Shown one piece after another: positions 33,796 through 46,681 of a stretch of 64,000 nucleotides of DNA. Origin of the DNA: Zhengitettix transpicula (lineage: Eukaryota; Arthropoda; Insecta; Orthoptera; Tetrigidae); assembly GCA_037074705.1 (NCBI GenBank), contig CM073590.1, forward strand, positions 221,680,746 to 221,744,745, written 5' to 3'. The stretch's first letter is position 1; each line of letters begins with the position of its first letter. Below the pieces are notes generated by a model. That model made no database searches. It had not been told where the DNA came from and was given only the letters and a program-made list of their open reading frames with translations. Made by a program: the position numbers and the translations under genes.

Positions 33796-34684
33796 CGAAG
33801 CATGTTCAGAAGGAAAGCGAAATAGATTTTTTATTTTTTTTAGAAAAATAGTATGTGAAAAAAAATTACAGGATATCGTTGATACACTTGTTAACTATTT
33901 TTCCACATAATCGCCATCCCGTTAAATTCATGTGGTGAGTCGTGACACAATATTATTTATGCCGTCTTCGAAGAACTCTCCCGCCAGCTCCTACTCCCAC
34001 TTCAGAACCTTTTCTGCACCTGCTCGTCATTTGAAAATTTAATTCCACCCATGTGGGCCATCATGGAGGTGAAACCCTGATAATCTGAAGGCGACAAGTC
34101 AGGGGAAAACGAGGGATGGTTCAAAACATCCCAACCAAATGAGTCCAACAGCGCCTTGGTGGCTTAGACTGTGTTATGACTGGCGTTTTCGTGCAACAAG
34201 CACACTCCTGTCGTCAGCATTCCCCTCCTTTTCTTTTGAATGCTCCTTTTGAGTTTATTAAGGGTCTACAATATCGTTATGAATTGATAGTCTCCCCCTG
34301 AGCCAGACATTCGACCAAAATCATGTCTTTTCGGTCCCAAAACACTGAGGCCATGATTTTTTCTCCGAAATTGTGGTTTTGAATTTTTTGGCAGATAGTG
34401 AATTGGTGTCACCCACGTTTCATCTCTAGTCACAATAGAACTCAGAAAATCCTCACCTTCCGCGAATATGAAATGGATCACAGCACGTGGCTCGCACTTG
34501 GCGGGATTGCTTACCGACATATTTCAAGCAACTGGACACTACAACGTGAATTTACTTACTAACGTGTTCCTGCAATGCTCGCTCTGTCAGTAGATTCTCT
34601 CTACCACTCAATGTTTCCAATACTCAAGCCACAAAAAAACATCCAGTTAAGGTCACAGTTCACTTACTTTCCGAACAAGCCTCG
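33796..34684 (-). mobile_element. Decayed mariner transposon (DD34D)
   Basis: The right terminus ends CCTCG followed by TA (34685-34686); read on the minus strand it begins CGAGGCTTGTTCGGAAAGTA, the same terminal repeat family as the palindromic mariner at 29.2 kb. A degenerate partner, CGAAGCATGTTCAGAAGG, starts at 33796. Length about 890 bp against a usual 1.3 kb; the loss lies within the 5' half of the transposase. Confidence 0.85.
33895..34520 (-). pseudogene. Mariner transposase pseudogene
   Basis: Begins at ATG (34520) with a mariner-type N-terminus (NPAKCEPRAVIHF). Around residue 24 it jumps to FLSSIVTRDETWV, the first catalytic-aspartate block, so roughly 100 or more residues of DNA-binding and linker sequence are missing. 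Next come VFWDRK-type sequence in a shifted frame, KKRRGMLTTGVCLLHENA (second catalytic block, with Glu where Asp is expected) and HPSFSPDLSPSDY (third block), then D-G-D-Y-V-E-K and a stop at 33895-33897. In-frame stops (one at 34266, one after the second block) and at least two frameshifts kill it. Assignment to the family is firm. Confidence 0.9.
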
Positions 34685-34686
34685 TA

Positions 34687-37600
34687 AATTTGTGGACAGA
34701 AGAAAAATATTAATCAGGTCAGGCTAAGCAATGAAAATGAAAACATGAGTACGGACGTTCTGTGTTTTGGAATAAGGCGTAATTTCCGCCAGTGTGGAAA
34801 TCCCAACTGAGAGAAATGTATGTCAGGCGAAGACCACTATTTCAGAGATAGGAAGTAAACCGAAGAACGGATGAAAGGAAAAGGACCGACGCTATGAACA
34901 CTGTAAGAAGCTTTGTTCCCCTTAACTGGGAAAATCCATTCGCCAGCGAGCGATGTATGTGTACAGATAATGACTGAAAACCAAGGAAATCGTTATCTCT
35001 GGAACAAAGCGAACAATTCAGTAGGAAGAAACGTAATCGACATTGCGAACCGTGAAAGAAACTAAGTCCACCTTCGTATCGCCGTAGATTATTTGAGTGT
35101 ATATAAAAAATCTTATTTTAGATAATTATTATATAAATAACAAATTTTATAGCGACAATGGACGAAAGAAAACGGGTGTTTCTACAGAGAAGGAAATTTT
35201 CCTCATTACAACGGGGAAACAGAAGTACCGAGTAAACAATAAAAATCTTAACAGGAATCTTGCGAATAAACTTGCAGCGATAAAAAGTGCAGTAAATGTT
35301 ATATGAAATAATATACAATCAGATGTAACGTTCTTAAATAGAATAATGCCACGTCAGTAATAAAGCTATTCGAGTCCGTGGGAGAAACAGAAGGAGTTTA
35401 AGTCGTAAATATATGTAATTAAATGGTAAAAACAATAAGGATCCTGTCGAAGTGTATTTGTACTTACAAGATTGAATCAAGATATTTAATGCCAAAAAAT
35501 AGGTAAGTTTGGTGAAATGAAATGTTTGTATTTTAACAGTGCAAAGAAAGTTTCTAGAAAAAGTATTCACAATTTGAAAAAATAAATACCGAGACTTTGT
35601 TCATTCACCTGACATGTCAAATTCAATTGGCACATTCGTACCTTCTTTACAATCCTCAAAACATTTTTTTTCACGAGGATTCGGACGAGTAGCCTACCGG
35701 TAGTTTTACTTGTACCTCTTATACGGTTGGAAAATGGCGTCCCTTTCAATGTCAACTTCATCTTTTGGAATACTAACAATTAAATAAAAAGTGCTAAGTG
35801 TGAGAATTAATTTGATATTTTTCCTGCCCAAAATAATGATGGATTGAGGGCAGGCTCATTGTCCTGGTTCATTCCTCCACTCTTCAGGAAATGTTTCTAG
35901 TACTCGTTTATAATATTATTGTTTAACTGTTTTTCCTCTTTGTAATTATTCGTTCATAACGAAGCCCTGGATACCGAGGAAACGATAAGCATTACCTTTA
36001 ACTTAAAACGACTCATGTCTGTTTCTTTGCTATTGGAGAAGATGATGTTTCCTCAATGCGTGAATTTCTCAGTGATTTCAGGGTCGTATGTAAATAATAA
36101 CATATACGGTATTAAAACTCTCTTAAACTTCACGGGAATATTATGTTAATGCGCTGATTACTTTTCGTATCCGACATTTTCCGCCGTCGGGTGAAAACAG
36201 AATTATATACAACTACTGACCCACTGGAACTGAGTAGATCAATTGAATTGTAACTTCTTGTAATAATACAGTTCAAGATCTAACAAATCAAATTGCATAA
36301 AATGACGCTGATAACAGAATGTAAATTACAACATCCGTCTCGTGTTTTATTTTCGGTATGTGTATAGAATTCAGGTATCAATAAATAAGGACAACTTAGT
36401 AAGGAATTGCGTTAAATTTGACGTTCTGAGCCTGATGTTCTCTGTCCTGTTTCACAGGAAAGCCAGTGTGAGTTTTCCACGGGGATTTTACAGGAACGGT
36501 TGTTCCGGAGTGAGATTTGGTAAGTCCTGTAGGTTAACGACCAAGGTTAAGCGCGTTTACGGGGTGAAGTCGTCGGAGATACCGTCCTTGAATTGAGCGG
36601 GGCTTTGCCAACTGATTCCGTGAAAATTTCTACAGTATCCAGAACTGAATTTTAAAAGCAGAGTACCACAGGACAGTGTAACGCTTCGAAAACGGTCTAC
36701 ACTGCAGTTCACGTAAATCTAAATATCCCACTTTATTTGATCCACAGATTTTCTGTTAGTTACAGTATTCAAAGTTTCGTGTAGTGTGTAAATGAAATCT
36801 GAAGAAATTTATGGACGATGCTTGCAGAAAAAATTGCAAGACTCAAAACTGTAATAAATAAATTACAGCTAAGGAAAAGTGACTCGGCCAGGAAACGGAT
36901 ATCATCTTTGTCAATCAACTTTTATTTTTGTGGAAGTCACTGATAATTGTTAGCAGTAGTGTGATGAAATAATTACAACATAAATTACTTTATAAAGCAA
37001 ACAGTAAGTACACCAACTATGCTATTGTTCTCTTATCACTTTCCTGAGACCAACAATAGTTATTAGTTTTACGTAAGTTCATATTATTATTTATCATGAA
37101 TTTTTGTAGGCGAAATATCCAAATATAGCTCTCTGGATTAAAATAAACTGCGTCATGAAATGAAAAACCAGTTTCCATTGTGCTGAACTCAACTAAACCT
37201 ATTAAAACACCGTGAAGCTAAAACGTACTACCATTCTGATATATCCCATAAAGTAAATAAGTTATTTCTGCGATAAATTCACACAACTAAAGTTTACAAG
37301 CCACCCACGTCCTCAGAAAATGATTGGTTGCTACAGTTCTTTTTACTGTACAACTGTACCACTCATTAAGATATTTTAAATATGTTTGTAAAATGTCGAG
37401 AAAATTCTCGCTCAATTTCAAATTGTTGTGCAAACTGTGATATTTTATTTGCTGGGCACAAGTGCTTTTATTTATATTGCCAATACTGAAGCAGTTGGTC
37501 CATCGGGAACACATAGACGGGAGAAAACTCTATAGCCCGTATTGGAAACTTTCTCCGAAGTTTTTTTTGTTCGTTTACGAACGAAACGAACTTGACCCTT

Positions 37601-39094
37601 TGTCAGGATACTTACCATTGAATTTGTTCTTGAAGTCATTTCCTGAATAAGATAATTTGTGAAATCCATAGATCATGAAAAATAATGATATAAACATTCC
37701 TAATTAACACAAACTTACCCACAGCGATTACGGAGATAACGAACCTCATAAATTCATTATAAAACGTTAATTTTCTGAAACGCTATAAAAATTTCTACTT
37801 ATTTATTTAAAAATATATGTAAAGCATTTATGATGTCAACATAAACATATTATTTAAATTTTGGTCATCAGCGGTGCAATATTTTCCTTTAAATCTTAAC
37901 TTTGTTCATTTGTAACGGATGACAGACACGACGGCAACACATTTGCTGAACCGATTTGTTCAACTACCAACACGTGTTTCTTTAGTTTTATTGCTTCTGA
38001 CAAGGATTTTTTACATGAAAATTAATTGCTCCCGCGTTTCCCGGCGCACTAATAGCATTTAACATATGTAACGTAGTTTTCCGCTTGTTAAACTAAATTA
38101 TATATATTTTTAATTAAACACTAGTTTTAACTTGCAGCGAACTAATTCCATTACAAGGGAAGTGAAATTATCTGGATATTGGGGGAAAATAGGGGTGCAA
38201 TTAAATGCGTTGTCGTAAAGTTATATTCATTGCAGTATTGACTGCGGATGAAAATTATATTAAACGTAGCCTGAATATATTCCAAGGTCTCGGGGAAACA
38301 GTGAACCACTAAAATGTTTACTCACGTGTACACACGAAGACTTAAGATACAAATTTTGCTGTAAAGTTTTGCCTACAAAATTTCTGAAAGTGTCCACGTT
38401 CTCCAGTATCACAAAAAAGGTGGGTTTTAGAATATAAATCACTAAATAAATGTTTTGACAATTTATTTAATTTACTCTTTATAACTAAACCAAGAAGTGG
38501 GTTTGAGCATCGGATGATTTTGCAAGATTAATGGTATATTACTGGCGTCTTTCAGTTTAATAAGCTGCATGAATTCACTGATTAAATGTCGTCTTTACAC
38601 TTGGCATACTGTTGTATATTGTAAATTAGCAGACAAGTAAATAAAAAATTTACTTCTGACTTATGACGAACGCAATTTAACAATTCACGCGCGCTTGTGT
38701 GAGTTGATTACTCTAAACTTATCGTATAGTTGAGTGCTCTTCGTAATGATATTAAAAACTGTTGGTGGTCAAACCTTAAAGGTATCTGTATTTTTCTGGA
38801 CCGCCTGCATAAATTTGAAATTTTTACATTTTTTCTAGTGCCCATTGCAATAGACATTCAACATAATAAATATCGTATTGTTTAATGTAATTTAATATGT
38901 GTATTTCGTTCCAGTTTCAAGTTAATAAGTATTTACCGGATAGTATTTATGATTAATAACAGGGTAGTGCTGTAAAAAATAATTTATATTTTCCAAAATT
39001 GTATAATTGTTATTGAATTACAGCAGTTGATAGCGAATATATTTAGCATATATGTGTTTGTGTCAGTGCATTTCTTCTGGGCAACAGACTAATA
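34687..39094. other. Long AT-rich stretch without supported genes
   Basis: Over 4 kb with no recognised repeat copy. A GC-richer patch at about 36420-36600 has an 84-codon plus-strand frame from a non-ATG start with no domain. Other frames (35097-35318, 35334-35779, 37287-37669) overlap on both strands or are low complexity. Confidence 0.45.
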
Positions 39095-39222
39095 TGAAAC
39101 TGCCGATTCTGAGGAATACAGAACCCGAGATTTGCTCAGTTTAAAAAAATATTTGCTTTCACAGACTGGAACCTTTGTTTTGGGTGGTCGTTACGTTAAC
39201 CACTATACCGTGTGGGTTAAAA
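39095..39222 (-). repeat. tRNA-like SINE fragment with widened A-to-B spacing
   Basis: Minus strand: a good A-box-like GGTATAGTGGTTAACGT (complement about 39193-39209) and, some 70-80 bp on, CTCGGGTTCTGTATTCC (complement about 39115-39131), a B-box-like word. The gap is about twice that of family S1 and contains a T/A run, suggesting an insertion. Confidence 0.4.
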
Positions 39223-39240
39223 GCAGACATTCTAGATAAA

Positions 39241-40119
39241 TCTAATAAATAAAATAGACTTGCTTGTTTGTTTGTGTGTGTGTGTGTTTCGCATACAAAC
39301 CTACGCACGTTGAAAAAAAATTACCAAATTTTGTACACTTGTTCCTTTCCAACAGGAAACGAACACCGTGGGAGTAAGACACTTCTAGCACCCACTGGGG
39401 CAGGGGTGGAAAGAGGTGAAAATTATCAAACATGCTCAAACGACCTATATTTGCGTTGAATAAATATTTTTCGGGCTCAATAATATTGATAGTATTTCTG
39501 CCGATGTTATTTGTGTAGAATTTCAGCTCCTTTTGACATAGGAGGGGAGAACCCTTAGGGGTGGGGATTGAGGGACGGTTCATAAAAATAAAGCAAAACA
39601 AACCGAATTGGGGTTTAATCCGAGGTTATGGATGTCGCTGAGTTCAATTATGGCATTAAACCTGCCGGTTATGTTGTACTTCTACCCCAATTAATGGGGG
39701 TTGAAGAGGAAGACAATGCGTGCATGTATGTGTGTCTGTTTCGCATAAAAATCTACACCCGTGGAGCAAATTTGACCAAATTCCGTACACGTGTTTCTGT
39801 CGAACTGGAAACATACACTATGGGATTCTCTACCATTCCCAGGGCGGGTGTGGCAATTTTCAGACATGCTGAAATACCCAATATAATTAACTCTTTTAAG
39901 GTATTGCATGTTTTTTGACTATTGGAGTACCGAGTATATTTTTAAGAGTATTTTTAATAATTTTTTGGTATCTGGAGTATTTATGCATTTCTAATGACAC
40001 TGATGGGTTCTGATGAAATTATCGTTTCCTCCGCATAGGTAGGTTAAATCAATTCTTGACTAATAGAATAGTGTGAATTATATAAATAAATACCCGGAAA
40101 ATGCAGAGTACCCAGCTAG
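39241..40119 (+). mobile_element. Helitron-like element with internal duplication
   Basis: Starts TCTAATAAATAAAATAGA after an A (39240) and ends CCCAGCTAG (40119) before T, fitting the Helitron rule of 5' TC and 3' CTRR between A and T. The interior shares the 46.7-kb copy's blocks (GTGTGTGT...CGCATACAAA, GTTCCTTTC, GGATGTCGCTGAGTT). The first ~420 bp resemble that copy up to its 3' region, then a second partial unit begins about 39716 (TGCATGTATGTGTGTCTGTT) before the real 3' end. The terminal hairpin is degenerate (TACCCGG...GTACCC). No Rep/helicase is encoded, so it is nonautonomous. Confidence 0.65.
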
Positions 40120-40242
40120 TGAATTTATGAACAGGGCAAGCAAGGAGAACTATTCCGTGAATTATGATGATTGTGATACATTTGTGACACATAATATTTT
40201 ATTTTATGTGTAATAGTAAGGCAAAATTAAATAAAAAGTGTA

Positions 40243-40793
40243 TTTTTTTAGGGCAACAGGCTACATGAGGGTAATCCACTTTGGGCAACTCCCCTTTAAT
40301 AGCATAGGAAGGGAATTGAAAGGGGGGATGCGGAAGGGTAGAGGAAGGTAGCCAAGGGTTAACTAGGGCCCCCGGGCTATATTTTAAGGATCCTACCTGG
40401 CATTCGCCTAAAAAAATGCAGGGAAAACTCTAGAAAAACCTGCATCAGGTAGGTCGGGCATTGGGTACTTGTCCCACGCCCTTCCGATAATGGAAGAGGA
40501 GTTTGCTGTGGGGACGCAGCATTCCCTCCTCCGTGCCTCGACCAATTTAGGAGGCAGCTGGCCCACTATTCCAATGGGAATAGCGAACAACTCTTACCGT
40601 ATGCCCAAGGTCTGTGACCCCGGAACATACACCTCTCAAAACAGGCCGAGGTGCCTCGGCTTGTGGGAACCTTAGTTCAAAAGCGGAGAGGAAAAGGCAT
40701 ACCCAAAGGTAGCCCCTTCGTATCTCTCCTAAAATGTTCTGCCTGCGAGAGAAAATCCCTCGCAGGTTATCTGCGAGAGAATCCTCTCGCAGG
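40243..40793 (-). repeat. Rep-A retroposon, longest copy, with 5' paired hairpins
   Basis: Minus-strand, near full-length copy: T-run 40243-40249 (complement of the A-tail), the 3' C-rich block, the central region shared with the 18.7-kb dimer, and the 5' block ending about 40740. Beyond it are two perfect hairpins: CCTGCGAG/CTCGCAGG (40742-40749 with 40759-40766) and CTGCGAGAG/CTCTCGCAG (40771-40779 with 40784-40792). The dimer copy keeps only one half-arm, so the hairpins may be the family's true 5' end. Confidence 0.8.
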
Positions 40794-40799
40794 TTGATT

Positions 40800-41225
40800 G
40801 TGTTGAATTAGGGTTGTGGAGAATGGAAGACCAAATGGCTCAGAATAACACAGTCCCGCAAAAGGAAGGACAGAATTTTATCTGCGAAGATGGCATGTCT
40901 GAGACTAATGGTGCGGTGCGAGACATGCTCTGTGGGATTGGGGGTTGGATGTGCAATCGATCAATGTGCCATGCAAATGCGACAGCCTGTTGTCCGCAAG
41001 CAGGTGACACACAGGGGACACACGGCCCTTAGCAAATTACAACCTCATTCCCTCTTCCATTCCTTTCTCCTGCAGGGCGACGTTCCTCCGGGCCAGTAAC
41101 TCACATCTGACAAGGAATTTATTCTTAGTGGCTGACGCTGTCTTATTAGGTCTCGTGCATTGGGACACATTGGGCATTGATTGATTACGGATTAAACGGT
41201 ACGTTGGCCATTAGCGACCCTCCAT
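40800..41225. other. GC-richer island
   Basis: Non-repetitive. Plus-strand frames (40814-41032 and 40890-41099) overlap and carry clustered cysteines but no recognisable zinc-finger spacing. A pyrimidine-rich tract ending TTTCTCCTGCAG at about 41063-41075 is a fair 3' splice site, followed by 24 bp of open frame to a stop. GATTA words (41183-41195) give a homeodomain flavour. Nature undecided. Confidence 0.25.
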
Positions 41226-41447
41226 GAACTTACGAACTCGGTTCCGTTGATTATTAGAAAAGCCACAAGAGTTTGAAAAGTAAGTATTAGAGACAATTTA
41301 TTTTCAAGAGAATTATTTTCGTGTGCTGAAGTTAGCACACGAGAAGTGTGATTAACTGTAAAAGAGTACTTTTTTCTGTGTTCCAGCTGTACGGAATATA
41401 GAGAGTATTTAACAATGTCGTTTTCGAACATAATTATGTAGCCACTT

Positions 41448-41534
41448 CTCGATGTGTATTCCTGTCGAACTGGAAACATACACTAAGGGGTTAGACATAT
41501 TCTCTACCATCCCCAGGTCGGGTGAGGCCCTGTT
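41448..41534 (+). mobile_element. Helitron-like fragment
   Basis: Shares TTCCTGTCGAACTGGAAACA, TACACTA, ATTCTCTACCATCCCCAGG and a GGGTG tail with the interior of the 39.8-kb unit. Neither terminus is present. Confidence 0.6.
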
Positions 41535-42779
41535 CAGACCTTAGGAATAATTTGATCAATCCAAAGATATTCTAACTGTCCGTCTCAATAGTGATTCTAC
41601 ATTCAAATTTCGAGTGGTAGAAAATTTCTGACCGATCATAAAATGTTTTCGAATGACATTAAAAGCCAAATATGAGACAAACAGAAGATATTCAAATAAA
41701 TCATACAGTACCTCATCCAATTTATTGGATTTCTGAAACCAACGCTGTCTCCATACGCAGCCTGTCGCTACATCAATATAAACAGTGAAAAATAAATACT
41801 GAGAATATTATAAGACGAGCGAGTAAACTGGTATTAATCGCGACTGTGGCTGGCGATGCTTCACGATACAATATATATACGAACGTTACACGGTTTTTAT
41901 GACTCTTCTCGACATTCTTTCGTCCTCGATCCTCATCTGTAAGACAAACTGTAGATATTGAGGGCTGAGGCTCAATGAAACTGAAATACAATAATTTCTT
42001 TCATAATTTTTGTTGGTAAAAATGTATTTTTGATACTTAAGGTATTTTTGATAATGTAAAGATCAATTTACAGACAAAACTTAGGTGAACGACGTTTCTT
42101 TCCACAATTGTTGATCGCAACAGTTGTTGGCTGAAAATTGGTTACGACATAATTCAAAAAAATACTTGCTACAGACATAGTACCAGATATTTCCTAATTT
42201 TTACCTCTACCTGTTAGCTAGATGGACTACTGATTTAAGCTACGGTTCTGATACAGTTCTTAATTAATTCCGCAAATAACGTGGAATAAGAGGATTTTGA
42301 ATATGGATTCAGAAGAATGTAGGAAATTTTTTCCGGTATATATTTACTTGTAAAGTGAACATCTAAATTATTATCTAAGACATATAAGCTCTGTTAAATG
42401 TCCGGGGTTGTAAGATCAAATGGGCATTTGTGAAAATAGATTCTATTATTAATTGTAACCTTTCATGAAGGCGTCAGTCAGAAAATCACCTTGATCATCT
42501 TTAGACAGTTACTTGTATAGACATTGTTTTTTATTTTAAAAAATATCTTACCAGTCTTCAAATAGACATAATGTTTTAATACGTATTAAGAGTAGCTATA
42601 GCAGTTGGAAAAAATTAAAGGAAAGTAGATGAGAGTAGGAGCCTGCTGGAAAGAGAGATGAATTAGCTTCTTACCCAAAGCGCGTAACGGAAAACTGTGT
42701 TGTGCAGGCTGTTAAACTTCAAACAGCAAGCATAAATAGTGTGTATGAAGCTTACAGTATCTTCCACTGAATTGAAACG
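41535..42779. other. AT-rich non-coding stretch
   Basis: Nothing supported. A 72-codon minus-strand frame at 41773-41991 has no motif. Confidence 0.4.
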
Positions 42780-43085
42780 AACTAAGTGAGTGATGCAAGA
42801 CTTACGATGTGTAGACGCGTCGTAGAGAGCGGTTTGCAATGCGTTGCAGGTGAAGCTTCTTCTTTCTGTGTCGTGAAACCCTTTTGCCACGGCAGGGGAA
42901 CCGGTTGTAAGCGAATACGAGGTTCAAACGTAGGGGTTAGTTTTATTGAGGGCGCTACAAAGCCTGTCGGAAGCTCGCAGAATGTATTGAAAGCCCGGTC
43001 TCCCAGCAACGCAACTTCCGCAATGACTTCGCTCCAGGCAGTGCATATGGTTTCAAAAATTTCTCTGATCCCGGTGAAATAATAT
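42780..43085. other. GC-richer island with opposed open frames
   Basis: A 98-codon plus frame (42786-43079, non-ATG start) and a 75-codon minus frame (42782-43009) overlap. The minus translation contains GDRAFNTFCELPTGFVAPSIK, which has a protein-like look, but no family was recognised. An unknown exon or transposon remnant is possible. Confidence 0.25.
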
Positions 43086-45079
43086 TAAAAGATTCGCAAT
43101 TACAATAACTCGCCGTCTTCTCACGTTCTACAGCAAACGTTCAAAGTCAGAAAGTGTGGGTGAGTTGGTACTGCTGTTTTGTAACGGCAGAGTTGCCGAC
43201 TACGTGCATTGCCACTTTGTATAATTTGAATGCTATGCCATTTTCTTTCCTGTTGTTTCTCGAAGTATTTTTAGCTGTAAAAAAACGGTAAAACTTAATA
43301 GGTTGCCAATTGAATTAAATATTTTTTTCTCCTGTTTGTCATTTTAGCAAACAAGCTCCAGTTTTCTCTCATGATGAAATTTTTACATAGGTACGTAGTT
43401 GTAAAATTTTAGTATAGAGCAGTATTCCGACACAAAAAACAAGACATTTTTGGAGACGTTCCCCTTCTCTGGAATAGTTTTAGCGTCGGCACACGTTAGC
43501 CTGCTCGTAATAATCTCGACAGATGTCATGACGAGTGCGTAACGCTTTAGTGTGACGTTACAAAATTTCTTATTGACGTCATATTAATCTGGAGTTTAGT
43601 CAGTTCAGTTCTATGTTTGATTTTCTTCCTAATGAAGACGTTTCCTTTGAAGCCTGCTTATTTAATTGCTTAATAGACATTGATATTGGCTACTTGTTGA
43701 TTCAAATAATTATCAGAGAACTAAATCTGTAATACTAATTCGATACCGATTAGCCACTGAAAAGTGAATGTGCGATTAAAATCCCTTCTATTTGACCTGA
43801 CCTAATACCATATGACAAACAGGGATTCAACATCCGCTGAAAAGGACTCCAGAATAAATAGTGTTAGATATATAAGAATTATTAGAATGGTGAAGTACAC
43901 ATACAATAAACCAAATGATAAATATAAAAAATGCGTGGCTAACATAATTCATTTTAGAGGCCAGAATTCATATTTAAACTTGAAGGGCCATGAATAGCCT
44001 TGATTGTAGAAAATAAAAACTTTATGAAAATGTAGGCTGGACGCATTCCGAGAAGATAGAACAGCCGGCCTAAGAATACTTTGGAAATCGAAATCATAAG
44101 TAACCAAATATTTACACAAATAGTGAAAATACGCCCAAATATTTTAACAAGGCCATTCATAATTACTGTTATTAATAAAATCACTACATGTTTCCGTCCC
44201 AAATCCTGACTTTCATCGAGTGAACAACGTATATTTATATTTTTTTTAACAATTATAAAGACGAATTTATTAGATCAGGCGGTAACTATAAGGCGATGAT
44301 AACTAAAAATGGAAGAAAGTAATATAGATAAAAACTAAAATTAGGCAAATAAATTTAAAACCGTTATTTGTAACTTACTCTCCCTCCAATTCCTAAATAT
44401 ATAATATATATCACAAGTAGGATTATATAAATTTGATGGATGTGGGTTAATTATGTAAGTAATTCAAAAAAATCAGTGTGTATGACTATAATAATACGAG
44501 GGGAATACTGGAATCCTCAAATATGGACGGGTGAAGCTTTCGTGATTACAAATCAAATAAATTATTATCATGTTTCCAAGGGATAATCTTATCAAAATGT
44601 AAAGCCAGGTCCAAATTACAAACAGAATACACAATATTTCAATAAGACTCACAACACGGTGGATAATAATAATAATAATGTTATAGTAATACTTCTGATT
44701 TATGTAAAAATTTACATTTTATGTAACTTCTACTTAATGTGAAAATATTTCATGTCTGTTAATTTTGTATTATATCATAAATGTATTTTATTATTTAGGT
44801 TTGTCTGTAAATTTTCAAGTGTATGGAGTTTAATGTAATTATTATATATTTTCTCATTTTACTTTCTCGACAAACGACTAATGGAATCAATAAATAATTC
44901 TGGGGACAACCATTAAATACTTAGGACAAATAAATAGATAGCATAAGTCGACAATATTCAATATTGGTAGTTATAGTCAATATATACATATAAAATTATG
45001 CAAAATAAGTCGTATTACCTTAAATGTCTGTTGGTAGAGGTAAAATATGATTTGATTTCCGTTAATTAAGAACAGGTAA
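43086..45079. other. AT-rich non-coding stretch
   Basis: Nothing supported; A/T runs and scattered TAATAATAA at 44668-44680. Confidence 0.45.
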
Positions 45080-45420
45080 CAGCCACGTTTCCTCTTTTAT
45101 GAGACGGATGTTGTTTATTTATGAGATTAGCAAGGAGAAATTTACGGTGTGCCTGTTAGTCCCTTGTGAAGTCAAATGTAAGAATCGTGTAGCTGGCCGC
45201 AGAACACTAATCGCGTCTGATAGGCCGTAATCCCTGCAGGACCACAAATCCGTCACAACAGTGCTGCAGCATCAGTAAGGGCCAATGCTTGTTAATATGG
45301 GTCTAGACCTCGACAGCAAGTTCGATAGAACAGCTGAAGTGTAGTTCGAAACCGTGGCAACGTGAAATTATGGGAAACAATACCTTCGGTCGCTTGTTTA
45401 GTCGTTTTGTACGCGATGAA
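45080..45420. other. GC-richer island, candidate regulatory block
   Basis: Non-repetitive sequence with GTAATCCCTGCAGGACCAC (about 45228; includes a TAATCC bicoid/otd-like word) and GTGCTGCAGCATC (about 45261; E-box-free palindromic word). No open frame of note. Confidence 0.3.
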
Positions 45421-46681
45421 TAAACAGGCATAAACGTAATGTTTGCGGAGGAAAAAATTTAAAGAAAAATGTGAACGAACGGCTGACTACTCGCTCTAAA
45501 TATTACGTAAATAATTTAAACTTCATAAAAGCTCCACTTTTGTTAGTAACTTTTAATAATTTATCTCCACCTCTATCGTAATGCACGGCATAATTAATGT
45601 TTTAAGAGTAAAAATATTAGAAAGCCATTGAGAGCTAAGTCCTTTTGCCAAATAACACTCACACTGCCAATTTTCTTAATTCTCCTGATTTTTTAAAGAT
45701 AAAAATAAATGGTCACAAATAGCATTCATAAACATCTAACTTTATGACATGGACACGCGTAAAACAGATCGGAATGTCCACAGTATGGATGAGGATTCTC
45801 GTCTGAGACCCAAACAACTACCACTCAGCCAATAAATATCGATGTCCATTGTTTGACGTTCTGGCTTAACATTGAAACCCGTTTGATTTTTGTGCTCAGT
45901 ATTGGTATTACTTTCTACGACATTCTGTATTTAAAATACCAGGTTAGCAGTGCATATGAAATAGTTATTAATTTTCAGCTGATTGGCAGCAGCACATATA
46001 TTCACTAAGTTTTCTATTATTTACTATATTCCCTGTTTAATGAATTTGGCGAACTACGGTTTTTTTTATCCTGTCTCGTTGAGGATTCATGAGGAGAGTT
46101 TCATCGTTAAAAGACGCTGCTAGGCATCGCATAGACATGGATTTTTTTTTCAGCGAAATAGAGAGCACTGCTACACGTGGCAATCGACGTAGGATTGGAT
46201 CATTACGAGGCTTCTAAATGCAGATTGCAACCGCGGCCCAACACGGGACCTCATTACCTATGTGGAGAGCGTCTTCCTATCAACGAAAAAGGAGAAGAAA
46301 GATACTATAGGTGCACGAGAAGAATCTTATGAACACGTACAAAGGTTCAGAGAAATTGCTTCGAGTTGTTTCCCTTCCGAAAAAACAAATTCTAATTGGA
46401 AATATCTTGAATAATTATTATTACTTATCACGGTGAAAACTTTTCCTTTTGGAACCACAACGGACATTGAATGTCAAATGAAAAGCATTTAAAGGAGTCG
46501 TGCAAGTGATATTCGCCACCATCTCATAATTTTAGAATAATTATTGATAAGTTTAGCAAATAAAATTTATATTTAAGGTATAAGTAAGAAATTATAATAG
46601 TGATTATCATTAAATACACTCTACGAAAAATTCTTTCCTTTAAATGTTCACCTTTGTTGAAAAACAATATTTACACCTAAA
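45421..46681. other. Non-coding stretch
   Basis: Nothing supported. A GC-richer patch near 46150-46330 has no frame or repeat match. Confidence 0.4.

Noticed and set aside
39242..39601. 119-codon minus-strand frame with an ERNKCTKFGNFFSTCVGLYAK-like motif shared with frames at 39691-39909 and 46640-46834
   Set aside because: The frames lie antisense inside related Helitron-like copies and their similarity follows from shared nucleotide sequence; no known domain.
40890..41099. Cysteine-rich small protein frame
   Set aside because: Cysteine spacing does not match a zinc finger or secreted-peptide pattern, there is no signal peptide, and another phase is also open.
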